Assembly: GCF_002086795.1 (NCBI RefSeq)
Contig: NZ_MVIM01000008.1
Span: forward strand, 1-64,000
DNA length: 64,000 bases
Direction: 5' to 3'
From: Mycolicibacterium tusciae
GTDB lineage: Bacteria; Actinomycetota; Actinomycetes; Mycobacteriales; Mycobacteriaceae
This document shows, in pieces, positions 7,980 to 15,863 of this stretch; position 1 is the stretch's first letter; each line of letters begins with the position of its first letter. The position numbers were made by a program, and so were the translations under genes. The notes under the pieces were generated by a model. The model searched no databases. It was not told the origin of the DNA and saw only the letters and a list, made by a program, of their open reading frames with translations.

Positions 7980-8993
7980 CTAGTGCGGCGAATTGGTGAT
8001 CTTCTTCCTGAACCGGATGGCCCGCTTCGCCAGCGCCGATTCCGACAGCGGCGGCCACGGCCATCCGCTCTGGTCCCCGCGCGGCGCCTTCAAGAACGCC
8101 AGCCCGAGGAACAGCCCGAAGATGACATGCCCCAGGAGCGTGATGATCACCGTGGCCGTGTTCAGCGGGAACATCCGCTCCTCGCCGTTCGGTGACAGCG
8201 CGACGGTTGCCATCAGGCCGGCCCAGGTGGGAAACACCCCGAAGGCAATCGCAGCCAGCACCGCGTAGACGTTCTTCCACCTGTCGATGCCGATGGCATA
8301 CGCGACGACGAAGAAGGCCACCCCCAGCCCGCCGGCATCGCCGAGGTACCGGTACACGTAACCGACCGCCGCACTACCCGCCGTGTCCGGCTCGCCGGTG
8401 ACGAACGACCCCATCACGGGGATGAAGTCGCCCATCAATCCCAGCACGTGCACGGCGAACAGCCTGGCGGCGTCGTACACGATGCAGGCCACCATGCCCG
8501 CGATCAGGCCACGCCCGACGATCATGTCGATCCGGTGCGGCGCGAACGCGATGAGCGTTGCGAGCAACGCAACCAGCGAAATGGTCACCAGGGTGATGCC
8601 GCTCTGGGGCAGCAGACCGAACACCTCGACCGAGATCGCGAGGATCGGCATCGACGCCAGCAACAGCACCAGGGCGATGCGCGCGTACTCCCACCTGGTC
8701 GGCGGCGTGACCGCCGCCTTGCTCAGGTCGAGGTAGCGCTGCCGGATGGTGTTGGTGACCTTTCCGACGACGGGGATGTCGACGAGTGGACGCAGCCGGA
8801 CGGTCTCGCTGTCGACTCCGCCGACGGCCTTCGGAAGTGCCTTCAGCCGCACGGTCATCGGCTCGCCGAGGACTGAGGCTCTGCGGGGAGTGGTGGCTTG
8901 CGGTGTCGGCCTGGTCGGCAGGTCGCCGGGACGCAGCCGCACAGTTTCTTCAGGAGCTCGTGCGGTCCGGCCGATCGGTGCTGTCGTGGACAT
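7980..8993 (-). CDS. multi-pass membrane protein with three N-terminal TVRL motifs
   Basis: A 337-residue protein. The first ~110 residues are cytoplasm-like and rich in Pro/Arg, with three repeats of one short motif: EETVRLRP, PMTVRLKA and SETVRLRP. Six or so membrane helices follow (about 115-310), with GDFIPVMGSF and a long ITLLGHVIFGLFLGLAFL helix near the end, then a basic tail. FHA domains read phosphothreonine with a hydrophobic residue at +3, and each T-V-R-L fits that rule. The neighbouring gene encodes an FHA regulator and the next a Ser/Thr kinase, so the tail is a plausible kinase substrate and FHA anchor. AGGAAA precedes ATG 8993. No transporter family was recognised. Confidence 0.75.
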   Translation of the reverse strand: MSTTAPIGRTARAPEETVRLRPGDLPTRPTPQATTPRRASVLGEPMTVRLKALPKAVGGVDSETVRLRPLVDIPVVGKVTNTIRQRYLDLSKAAVTPPTRWEYARIALVLLLASMPILAISVEVFGLLPQSGITLVTISLVALLATLIAFAPHRIDMIVGRGLIAGMVACIVYDAARLFAVHVLGLMGDFIPVMGSFVTGEPDTAGSAAVGYVYRYLGDAGGLGVAFFVVAYAIGIDRWKNVYAVLAAIAFGVFPTWAGLMATVALSPNGEERMFPLNTATVIITLLGHVIFGLFLGLAFLKAPRGDQSGWPWPPLSESALAKRAIRFRKKITNSPH

Positions 8994-9117
8994 CGGATTT
9001 TCCTATTTCGTGGTGGTTACGACCTTTGCGATCGTTTTCAGTCGTTCTGGACGACATTCATGATGGTTTTCCGAGGTGACTACGGGTAACCGCCGCGAAG
9101 TCAGTTTTTCGGCCGCA

Positions 9118-9139
9118 GCGGATAGGTTTTCCTATCCGC
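9118..9139. other. perfect stem-loop in divergent intergenic region
   Basis: GCGGATAGG, TTTT loop, CCTATCCGC: a perfect 9-bp inverted repeat with a 4-nt loop. It sits 125 bp upstream of the TVRL membrane gene and 78 bp upstream of the Ntn hydrolase gene, which point away from each other. It may be an operator, possibly for the FHA regulator, or an RNA hairpin in one leader. Confidence 0.5.
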
Positions 9140-9216
9140 CAGGCAAGTCTCGCCACGAATCCGCGACCGAACATGGCAGGGTGAGCATCGATCCTCAGGG
9201 GGAGGTGACGCGGTAG

Positions 9217-10182
9217 ATGTGCACGCGGGTGCTGTGGAACACCGACGGCAGATACGTCATGTCGGGGCGCACGATGGACTGGCCGGAGTCAACGCAGCCG
9301 ACGATCGTCGCCTTTCCGCGGGGGCGGCAGCGCGACGGCGGCAAGGTCGGCGACATCGTCGCGGTGCCCGACAACCCCCTGCGGTGGACGAGTCGCCACG
9401 CGAACCTGGTCACCACGGTGTACGGGATCGGCACCGTCGACGGGTTCAACGAGGCGGGCCTCGGAATGCACGCCCTGTTCCTCAAGTCCACGAACGTCGG
9501 AGCACGTGATCCGGGCCGGCCGGGTCTGCAGATGGGGCTGTTCGGCCAGTACCTGCTCGACCAGGCAGGCAGCGTCGCCGAAGCCCTCGACATGATCGGC
9601 ACGTTCCAGCCGGTGATGGTGGAGGCGCACGGCCGCCAGGCCACCATCCATTTCGCGCTGGAAGACGTCGGCGGGGACTCGGCGATCATCGAGTTCGCCG
9701 AAGGGGAACCCGTCATTCACCACGGTCGTCAGTTCACCATCATGACCAACGACCCCACCTATGACGAGCAGCTGGATTTGCTTGCACAGCAGGATTTTTC
9801 GAATCCGAGCAGTGACACCCCATTACCCGGAAACGTGAACCCGAGGGATCGGTTCCAGCGTGCGGCCTATTATTCGGCCCTGTTGACGCCGCCCGTCGAT
9901 CGGCGGCAGGCGGTGGCGAGCGTGATGGCGATCATGCGCAACGTCTCGGTGCCGTTCGGTGCGCCCTACCACGACTTCGGCGTCTACAACACCGAATACC
10001 GGACTGTCATCGACCTGACGGAGAAGCTGTATTTCTTCGAACTGTCGACCAGTCCGAACGTGATCTGGATCGATTTCGACGCGCTGAAGCTCGACGGTCA
10101 GCCGTTGGAGATCAACCCGTACGACACCACTCTGGTCGGCGACGTCACATCCAGGTTCGAACCGCAGCCGGTGCCGTTCTAG
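9217..10182 (+). CDS. choloylglycine hydrolase / penicillin V acylase family Ntn-hydrolase
   Basis: A 321-residue linear amide C-N hydrolase. The protein begins MCTRVLW; removal of Met would expose the catalytic N-terminal Cys2. Other family residues are visible: the Arg/Asp pair in SGRTMDWPE, Asn in MTNDPTY and Arg in NPRDRFQRA. Family members hydrolyse bile salts, penicillin V or N-acyl homoserine lactones; the substrate here cannot be read from sequence. No signal peptide is present, as expected when Cys2 must be the new N-terminus. A strong GGGGGAGG ribosome site lies about 10 nt before the ATG. It diverges from the TVRL membrane gene. Confidence 0.88.
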   Translation: MCTRVLWNTDGRYVMSGRTMDWPESTQPTIVAFPRGRQRDGGKVGDIVAVPDNPLRWTSRHANLVTTVYGIGTVDGFNEAGLGMHALFLKSTNVGARDPGRPGLQMGLFGQYLLDQAGSVAEALDMIGTFQPVMVEAHGRQATIHFALEDVGGDSAIIEFAEGEPVIHHGRQFTIMTNDPTYDEQLDLLAQQDFSNPSSDTPLPGNVNPRDRFQRAAYYSALLTPPVDRRQAVASVMAIMRNVSVPFGAPYHDFGVYNTEYRTVIDLTEKLYFFELSTSPNVIWIDFDALKLDGQPLEINPYDTTLVGDVTSRFEPQPVPF

Positions 10183-10267
10183 ACCTTTCGAGACGGATGA
10201 GAGTTCATTTTTCAAGCGTGCGGGGGCGCCAGGACACGTGACGCTACGGTGAGGGTGGGGACCTGAG

Positions 10268-11374
10268 ATGAAGATTGCGATCGTTCACGAACGGCTGACC
10301 GAGATCGCGGGTTCGGAACACGTGGTCACTGAGCTGTCCCGAGAGTGGCCGGATGCGCCGGTCAGTGTTCCCATCGTCGACGCGCGGACTAACGCACCGT
10401 TTTCGTCACGCGTAACCACCGGTGGTCTGTCGACCGCCTACCGGTTGTCCGGTTACCGCAGCTACGCACCGTTGCTTCCGCTGGTGCCGAGCTGGCTGAA
10501 ACGCCGAGATTTTGGTTCGGCAGAAGCCGTGGTGATCAGCCATCACGCGTTCGCGCTGGCCGCTGTCAGCGCCGCGGGCCCGATCCCGACCGTCGGCTAC
10601 GTGCATTCGCCGGCGAGGTGGGCGTGGGACGAGAAGATGAGGGCCGAAGAGGCGACGTCGTGGCCCGGCCGCATAGCCCTCGACCTGCTGGCCAAGTTGG
10701 CGATCAGGACCGAATTGGCGGCGGCCCCGAACATTACGTCCGTCGTGGCCAACAGCACTGCCGTGGCGGCGCGCATCAAACGCCACTGGCGGCGCGAGGC
10801 GCAGGTCGTACATCCGCCGGTCAACGTTCACTTCTACACACCGGACGCGAGCGAGGCGCGTGGCGACTTTTTCCTCCTCGCGGGGCGACTGGTGTCCTAC
10901 AAGCGACCCGATGTCGCTGTCAGGGCCGCAGCGGAGGCCGGGGTGAAGCTGGTCGTCGCCGGAGACGGCCGCGAAGCCGCCAGATGTCGAAAACTCGCCG
11001 CGAACAGTGAAATCGAATTCCTCGGCCGGGTCTCTGACGAAGAGTTGCGCAGCTTGTATCGCCGCGCGAAGGCGATGGTCATGCCCGGGGAGGAGGATTT
11101 CGGCATCACGCCCGTCGAGGCCATGGCATGTGGAACGCCGGTGATCGCCCTCGGAGTCGGCGGAGCGCTCGACAGCGTGGTCGAAGGGAACACCGGGACG
11201 TTGGTCACCGGGGCGAGCGATGCCGCGGTCGTCAGTGGCTTCGCGGAGAGGTTCGCGTCGTTCGACAGTCGCGCGTTCGACCCGGTGGCCATCCGCGCGC
11301 ACGCAGAACAGTTCTCGCCCGAGGCATTCCGCAGCAAGATGGCCGGGGTGGTGACGCAGGCGATAGGCGGGTGA
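10268..11374 (+). CDS. glycosyltransferase family 4 protein
   Basis: A 368-residue GT-B fold glycosyltransferase. The N-terminal half has MKIAIVHERLTEIAGSE (acceptor side). The C-terminal half has LLAGRLVSYKRPDVAV and the donor-binding E-x7-E motif as EDFGITPVE followed by AMACGTPVIAL. A membrane-peripheral enzyme that transfers a sugar from a nucleotide donor is expected; donor and acceptor are unknown. It stands alone between the Ntn hydrolase and a convergent LLM gene, with a weak ribosome site (GGGG about 8 nt before the start). No neighbouring polysaccharide locus is seen. Confidence 0.88.
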   Translation: MKIAIVHERLTEIAGSEHVVTELSREWPDAPVSVPIVDARTNAPFSSRVTTGGLSTAYRLSGYRSYAPLLPLVPSWLKRRDFGSAEAVVISHHAFALAAVSAAGPIPTVGYVHSPARWAWDEKMRAEEATSWPGRIALDLLAKLAIRTELAAAPNITSVVANSTAVAARIKRHWRREAQVVHPPVNVHFYTPDASEARGDFFLLAGRLVSYKRPDVAVRAAAEAGVKLVVAGDGREAARCRKLAANSEIEFLGRVSDEELRSLYRRAKAMVMPGEEDFGITPVEAMACGTPVIALGVGGALDSVVEGNTGTLVTGASDAAVVSGFAERFASFDSRAFDPVAIRAHAEQFSPEAFRSKMAGVVTQAIGG

Positions 11375-11408
11375 CCACTGGCCGCGGCAGACCAGGACCG
11401 GTGTCGGT

Positions 11409-12284
11409 CTACACCTTCGAGATGACCTTCTCGCCGTATTTCTCGATGGCGCGCAGCTTGTTCTCCAGCGGTTCGGGGTCGGGCCCTACGGCGTAGGGCA
11501 TCCGGAAGCCGACCATGATGTTCGTGACGCCGCGGTCCTCGAGCCGCTTGATGCCGTCGGGTTTGTAGGCATCGAGCGACTGGGCGTGAATCTCGAACGG
11601 TCCCGTGCGGCCCACTTCCTGGCGAAGTTCGTTGAGCCGCTGGATATATCGGTCGAGGGACTCGGGGTCGCCGAGGTCACCCCCGCCGTGCATCCAGCCG
11701 TCGTTGCGGGCCGCACGCCGCAGCGCGGCCTCGGCGTGCCCACCGATGAGAATCGGGATCGGCCGGGTGGGCGCCGGTGACATCTTGGTCTTCGGGATGT
11801 CGTAGAACTCGCCGTGGTATTCGAAGTAGTCACCGGTCGTCAGGCCCTTGACGATGTCGATGCACTCGTCCATCCGTTTGCCGCGCCGCGCGAACGGCAC
11901 GCCCATCAATTCGTAGTCCTCGGGCCACGGGCTGGTTCCGACGCCGAGGGCGAGCCGGTTGTCGGACAGCGCGGCGAGCGAGCCGGCCTGCTTGGCCGTC
12001 AACGCAGGCGGGCGGATCGGGAGCTTGAGGACGTAGACGTCGAACCGCAGCGTCGTGGTGACGGCGGCGAGTGCGCTGGCGAGGACGAACGTCTCGACGA
12101 TCTCCTTGCCATCGAGGAATTCGCGGTTCCCGTCGGGGGTGTACGGGTACTTCGAGTCCGACTCGTACGGGTAGGCGACGCTGTCGGCGATCGTCATCGC
12201 GTCGAAGCCCGCGGCCTCGGCCGCCTTGGCGAGCGGGATGTAGTACTTCGGATGAGTCAATGATTCCGCATAGGTGAAGCGCAC
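11409..12284 (-). CDS. LLM class F420-dependent oxidoreductase (Rv0940c-like)
   Basis: A 291-residue luciferase-like (alpha/beta barrel) oxidoreductase. It has the LLM-family ALSDNRLALGVGTSPWPEDYELMGV segment (near residues 105-130) and PIPILIGGHAEAALRRAAR further on. Mycobacterial members use cofactor F420 or flavin for hydride transfer. The position next to ligD matches Rv0940c. A perfect KstR box lies 11 bp upstream of the start, so repression by KstR, and hence a link to cholesterol or lipid breakdown, is likely. Confidence 0.88.
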   Translation of the reverse strand: MRFTYAESLTHPKYYIPLAKAAEAAGFDAMTIADSVAYPYESDSKYPYTPDGNREFLDGKEIVETFVLASALAAVTTTLRFDVYVLKLPIRPPALTAKQAGSLAALSDNRLALGVGTSPWPEDYELMGVPFARRGKRMDECIDIVKGLTTGDYFEYHGEFYDIPKTKMSPAPTRPIPILIGGHAEAALRRAARNDGWMHGGGDLGDPESLDRYIQRLNELRQEVGRTGPFEIHAQSLDAYKPDGIKRLEDRGVTNIMVGFRMPYAVGPDPEPLENKLRAIEKYGEKVISKV

Positions 12285-12294
12285 GAACCGATAT

Positions 12295-12308
12295 TAGAAC
12301 GTGTTCTA
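12295..12308. promoter_or_regulatory. KstR operator
   Basis: TAGAACGTGTTCTA is a full match to the KstR consensus TNNAACNNGTTNNA and nearly palindromic. It lies between the divergent LLM gene (start 12284) and the DUF4235 gene (start 12351). KstR is the TetR-type repressor of cholesterol catabolism in mycobacteria. Confidence 0.85.
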
Positions 12309-12350
12309 GTCTCAGGTTTGAGGAACGGGACGGCGGGAACGTTGTTGGCC

Positions 12351-12617
12351 ATGAGTGCGGCGAAGTCTTTATTCAAACCTCTATCGATCGTCAGCAGCGT
12401 GATGGGCGGCATAATCGCGGGCAAGATCTTCACCGAAATCTGGCAGCGCGTAAACCCCGACGACGAGGAACCGGATCCGAAGGACTTGAGTCGCTCGTTG
12501 CGGGAGGTCATGATTGCCGCCGCGGTCCAGGGGCTGATCGTCGGCGTGGTTCGCGCGGCGCTGGCCCGTGGGCAAGCCAAAGGATTCGCGGCGATCACCG
12601 ACGAGGACCTGAGCTAG
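12351..12617 (+). CDS. DUF4235 family small membrane protein
   Basis: An 88-residue protein: SAAKSLFKPLSIVSSVMGGIIAGKIF forms one hydrophobic segment, WQRVNPDDEEPDP a charged turn, and a second hydrophobic helix follows (IAAAVQGLIVGVVRAAL). This arrangement is that of DUF4235, common in actinobacteria and of unknown function. ATG 12351 is preferred to the in-frame TTG at 12318, which would sit almost on the KstR box. The KstR operator lies 42 bp upstream, so it may share control with the divergent LLM gene. Confidence 0.75.
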   Translation: MSAAKSLFKPLSIVSSVMGGIIAGKIFTEIWQRVNPDDEEPDPKDLSRSLREVMIAAAVQGLIVGVVRAALARGQAKGFAAITDEDLS

Positions 12618-12644
12618 CCGGCCCGACACGGCATCATGGCGTAG

Positions 12645-13859
12645 GTGCGCAGCTGGCTGACCCGCAATGTGCGGGTGCTTTCGGCCGTGTCGTTCCTCCA
12701 GGACACCGCCAGCGAGCTGCTCTATCCGCTCCTACCGATCTACCTGACGTCGGTCCTCGGTGCGCCCGCCGCGGTGGTCGGCGCCGTTGAAGGGGCCGCC
12801 GAGGGTGCGGCGTCGCTGACGAAGCTGGCGGCCGGGCCGCTCGGTGACCGCTTCTCGCGCCGGCCGCTGATCGCCACCGGCTACGGGATGGCGGCCCTGG
12901 GCAAGGTGATGGTGGCCGCCGCCTCGGGGTGGACGGGCGTACTCGCGGGCCGGGTGGTGGACCGGCTGGGCAAGGGCATCCGTGGCGCGCCTCGCGACGC
13001 GCTTCTGGTCGTCGACATCGACGCGGCCGCGCGCGGCCGGGTGTTCGGATTCCACCGTGCGATGGACACCTTCGGCGCCGTGGTCGGGCCGCTGCTGGGT
13101 CTGGTGGGCTATCAGCTGCTGGACCAGCAGATCGCACCACTGTTGTGGGTCGCGGTCGTCCCCGCCGTGCTGAGCGTCGCGCTGGTGTTCCTGGTGCGCG
13201 AACGGGCGCCGCTGCCGAGTAAGGCGACTCGCCGCGCGGTGTTCTCCCGGGTGAAGGATCTGCCGCGCAGCTATTGGCGGGTGACCGCGGTCGTGGTCGC
13301 GTTCGGCTTGGTGAACTTTCCCGACGCGTTGCTGTTGTTGCGGCTCAACGAGATCGGGTTCTCGGTGCCCGAAGTGATTCTCGCCTACGTGACCTACAAC
13401 GCGGTGTACGCGGCAGCGAGCTATCCGGCCGGGATGGTCGCCGATCGGGTGGGCAAACCGGTGGTGTTCGGCATCGGACTGGTGTTCTTCGCCGTCGGCT
13501 ACACAGGGCTCGGCATGACGACCGACGCGCTGACGGCGTGGCTGTTGATCGGCGTCTACGGTCTGTTCACCGGATGCACCGACGGCGTCGGCAAGGCGTG
13601 GATCTCGTCGCTTGTCGCCGACGACGTACAGGGCAGCGCGCAGGGAGTCTTCCAGGGCCTCAGCGGTTTTGCGGTGCTGGCGGCCGGGATCTGGGCTGGA
13701 TTGCTCTGGGGCGCCGACGGTCGTCTGCCGCTGTTGATTTCGGGTGTCGCGGGCGGGGTGGTCGCCGTTGTGGTGCTGGTGATCGCGATCTGCGGACGTC
13801 ACCGAACCTCGACGGCCTCCAGCGCGAAGGGCGGGGCGCCGACACCGGCCACCGAATAG
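12645..13859 (+). CDS. MFS transporter
   Basis: A 404-residue protein with about 12 membrane helices. The MFS loop signatures are visible: GPLGDRFSRRPLI between helices 2 and 3, VDRLGKGIRGAPRDALL after helix 4, and VADRVGKPVVFG in the second half. The GKGIRGAPRDALL block is typical of a subgroup of uncharacterised MFS permeases. The substrate is unknown. The GTG start at 12645 gives a short cytoplasmic N-terminus (MRSWLTRNVRVLSAVSFLQD). Its last 60 bp overlap the end of the convergent DUF4873 gene. Confidence 0.88.
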   Translation: MRSWLTRNVRVLSAVSFLQDTASELLYPLLPIYLTSVLGAPAAVVGAVEGAAEGAASLTKLAAGPLGDRFSRRPLIATGYGMAALGKVMVAAASGWTGVLAGRVVDRLGKGIRGAPRDALLVVDIDAAARGRVFGFHRAMDTFGAVVGPLLGLVGYQLLDQQIAPLLWVAVVPAVLSVALVFLVRERAPLPSKATRRAVFSRVKDLPRSYWRVTAVVVAFGLVNFPDALLLLRLNEIGFSVPEVILAYVTYNAVYAAASYPAGMVADRVGKPVVFGIGLVFFAVGYTGLGMTTDALTAWLLIGVYGLFTGCTDGVGKAWISSLVADDVQGSAQGVFQGLSGFAVLAAGIWAGLLWGADGRLPLLISGVAGGVVAVVVLVIAICGRHRTSTASSAKGGAPTPATE

Positions 13860-14086
13860 CCGCCCTGCGGCGGCCGCTCGACGATGCGTGCCTGCGCCTG
13901 GTGTCGGCCCACCGACATGGTGACCTGCCGCGGCAACCTGGTGTCGCCGAGCAGGTCGTCGAAAACCGTTCCCTGCCAGTGATATCGGCCGTCTATCGGC
14001 TCGACTCGGCCGGCCAGTCGCACGCGCACGGTGCGTTCGTCCTCGCCGATACGCACGGTGGCGGGGCCGTCGTAGATGTCGCTCAC
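13799..14086 (-). CDS. DUF4873 domain protein
   Basis: A protein of about 95 residues with DGPATVRIGEDERTVRVRLAGRVEPIDGRYHWQGTVFDDLL, the DUF4873 pattern. The domain also occurs fused to flavin monooxygenases in actinobacteria. It follows the AurF-type oxygenase gene; GTG at 14086 overlaps that gene's stop (GTGA), suggesting translational coupling. A GTG at 14113 would give a 104-residue form. The pairing suggests a helper role for the oxygenase, but this is inferred only from position. The 3' end overlaps the convergent MFS gene. Confidence 0.7.
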   Translation of the reverse strand: MSDIYDGPATVRIGEDERTVRVRLAGRVEPIDGRYHWQGTVFDDLLGDTRLPRQVTMSVGRHQAQARIVERPPQGGYSVAGVGAPPFALEAVEVR

Positions 14087-14973
14087 CGGGGTAGGAACCC
14101 GCTTCTCCGCCACATGCGGCGCGCGATCGGCCCCATCAGCCCGACCTCGTCCAGAAACGCCGCAAGCGGCGCGAACCCGAGGACGTGGGTTTCGTGCCGG
14201 TGCGCGCTGCTGCGCGCTGCGCGGCGGGCCTCGCGCGCGTCCAGGCCGACGCGGCGGTACTGCACCTTGTTGGTGAACAGGAAGCGGAAAAAGTACCCAC
14301 CGACGCCGTTGATGTTGGCCACGAAGAACTTCGGCAGCCGCCGCATGGTCGGGGTGCGCTTACGCAGCCCGTCGCGGGCGAATTGGATGTGGCGGGCTTC
14401 CTCGGTGACGTGGATACGCATGAGGCGCTGGATGATCGGCTGCAGGTCGTCGTCGTCCATCATCTGCCGTTGAAGCGAGTCGAAGATCTCCTCGCCCACC
14501 AGCGCGGCGACCCACAGCATCGGTCCCTGAAAGGCGAAGGGCAGCAGGTTGATGATGAAACGCTGGTAGTACTTGGGCCGCACCGGGTTTGCGCCGACAC
14601 GTTCGATCGCTTTGCCGAACATCACCATGTGGCGGGTCTCGTCACCGAGCTCGGTGAGTTCGTAGTGCGTGGCGCTGGCGGTGGGGTCCTGGTGCATCAT
14701 CTTGCGCAGCAGCGCCTGGTTCAGGATGTTCTCGAACCAGATGCCGGCCGACAGGGTGTTGACGAGCTCCTGCCGTGAAAGTTCGATCTGCTGCTCGCGG
14801 GTCATCGCGTCCCACATCGGCGTGCCGTAGAGCGAGACGCATTTCGGCGGAAGGAAGAACTTGTCGGGGTCCAGCGGCGCATCCCAGTCGATATCGACGA
14901 CCGGCGCGTAGGACTTCTTGACGGAGCCCTTCAGCAGACGTTCGGCGAACTCTTCACGAGTGGGTGCGGTCAT
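14083..14973 (-). CDS. AurF family non-haem diiron oxygenase
   Basis: A 296-residue protein with repeated carboxylate/histidine metal motifs on helices: GDETRHMVMF and TEEARHIQFAR, along with further Glu residues (WFENIL, VGEEIFD). These are the E-x-x-R-H iron sites of AurF-type oxygenases, which oxidise amines to nitro groups in some members. Its substrate is unknown. ATG 14973 is chosen because GGAGGGAG lies 7 nt before it; the frame remains open upstream but crosses the divergent promoter. It diverges from cobF over 121 bp that contain two palindromes. Confidence 0.85.
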   Translation of the reverse strand: MTAPTREEFAERLLKGSVKKSYAPVVDIDWDAPLDPDKFFLPPKCVSLYGTPMWDAMTREQQIELSRQELVNTLSAGIWFENILNQALLRKMMHQDPTASATHYELTELGDETRHMVMFGKAIERVGANPVRPKYYQRFIINLLPFAFQGPMLWVAALVGEEIFDSLQRQMMDDDDLQPIIQRLMRIHVTEEARHIQFARDGLRKRTPTMRRLPKFFVANINGVGGYFFRFLFTNKVQYRRVGLDAREARRAARSSAHRHETHVLGFAPLAAFLDEVGLMGPIARRMWRRSGFLPR

Positions 14974-15038
14974 CAACGACTCCCTCCGACTGCGCTGTCG
15001 ATTGTTTGAAAGGTACGGAGCCGGGCGCCAGCATGTCA

Positions 15039-15060
15039 ATACCCCGGGTATCGGGTACCC
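15039..15060. promoter_or_regulatory. paired palindromes, candidate operator
   Basis: ATACCC-C-GGGTAT (15039-15051) is an inverted repeat of 6 bp with one central base. GGGTACCC (15053-15060) is a perfect 8-bp palindrome right beside it. They lie between the divergent oxygenase and cobF genes. Such GGTA/TACC repeats often bind TetR-type repressors, but no regulator gene is adjacent. Confidence 0.45.
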
Positions 15061-15094
15061 ACGGTATCCCCAGCTCGTGCCGTATTCTCGGCGC

Positions 15095-15838
15095 GTGACT
15101 CGTCGGATCCACGTCATCGGCATCGGCGCGGGCGACCCCGACTATGTGACGGCGCAGGCAGTCACCGCGCTCAACGACACCCGGGTGTTCTTCGCGATGG
15201 ACAAGGGCGACACCAAGGACGACCTGGTCGCGCTGCGCCGCCTGGTCTGCGAGCGATTCATCCGCGAACCCGGGTACCGGTTCCACGAGATGCCCGATCC
15301 GCCACGCGCCGAGGGCGGCGATTACCGACGGGCCGTCTCCGACTGGCACGCCGAACGCGCCCGCCTGTGGGCCGATGCGATCACCTCAGAACTCGGCCCC
15401 GGCGACGTGGGTGCGTTTCTCGCATGGGGTGATCCGTCGCTCTACGACAGCACGCTGCGGATCCTGGACCGCGTGGCCGAACACGTCGACATCGACTACG
15501 ACGTCATCCCCGGGATCACCGCGATCCAGGCGCTGACGGCCCGACACCGCATACCGCTCAACGACGTTGGCGAGCCCGTGCTCATCACCACCGGGCGGCA
15601 GTTGCGCGCCACCGGTTTGGTGGGCAGCGCGGTCGTCATGCTCGACGCCGACTGCTCGTTCCAGGGGTGCCCGCCCGACACCCGGATCTGGTGGGGTGCC
15701 TACCTCGGCACGGCCGACGAACTGCTGTTCTCCGGAACGGTCGGCGACGTCGGTGCGCACATCGTGACGGCGCGCGCCGCAGCCCGCGCCGAACACGGCT
15801 GGATCATGGACACCTATCTGCTGCGCAGCCCGGAATGA
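15095..15838 (+). CDS. cobF: precorrin-6A synthase (deacetylating)
   Basis: A 247-residue SAM-dependent tetrapyrrole methylase. It opens RRIHVIGIGAGDPDYVTAQAV, the glycine-rich family start, and has AFLAWGDPSLYDST and DVIPGITAIQALTARHRIPL in the middle. CobF methylates precorrin-5 at C-1 and releases acetate in the aerobic B12 pathway. GTG 15095 puts the conserved motif at residue 5-10. From memory, cobF is present in M. canettii and fast growers but lost in the M. tuberculosis complex next to Rv0944, matching this position. No other cob genes are nearby. Confidence 0.92.
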   Translation: MTRRIHVIGIGAGDPDYVTAQAVTALNDTRVFFAMDKGDTKDDLVALRRLVCERFIREPGYRFHEMPDPPRAEGGDYRRAVSDWHAERARLWADAITSELGPGDVGAFLAWGDPSLYDSTLRILDRVAEHVDIDYDVIPGITAIQALTARHRIPLNDVGEPVLITTGRQLRATGLVGSAVVMLDADCSFQGCPPDTRIWWGAYLGTADELLFSGTVGDVGAHIVTARAAARAEHGWIMDTYLLRSPE

Positions 15839-15863
15839 CCCGCATCGTGGGAAGATCAGCCGC

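Noticed and set aside
14918..15094. 59-codon N-terminal extension of cobF from an upstream ATG
   Set aside because: It would run through the start of the divergent oxygenase gene and both palindromes. Homologues start at the GTG at 15095.
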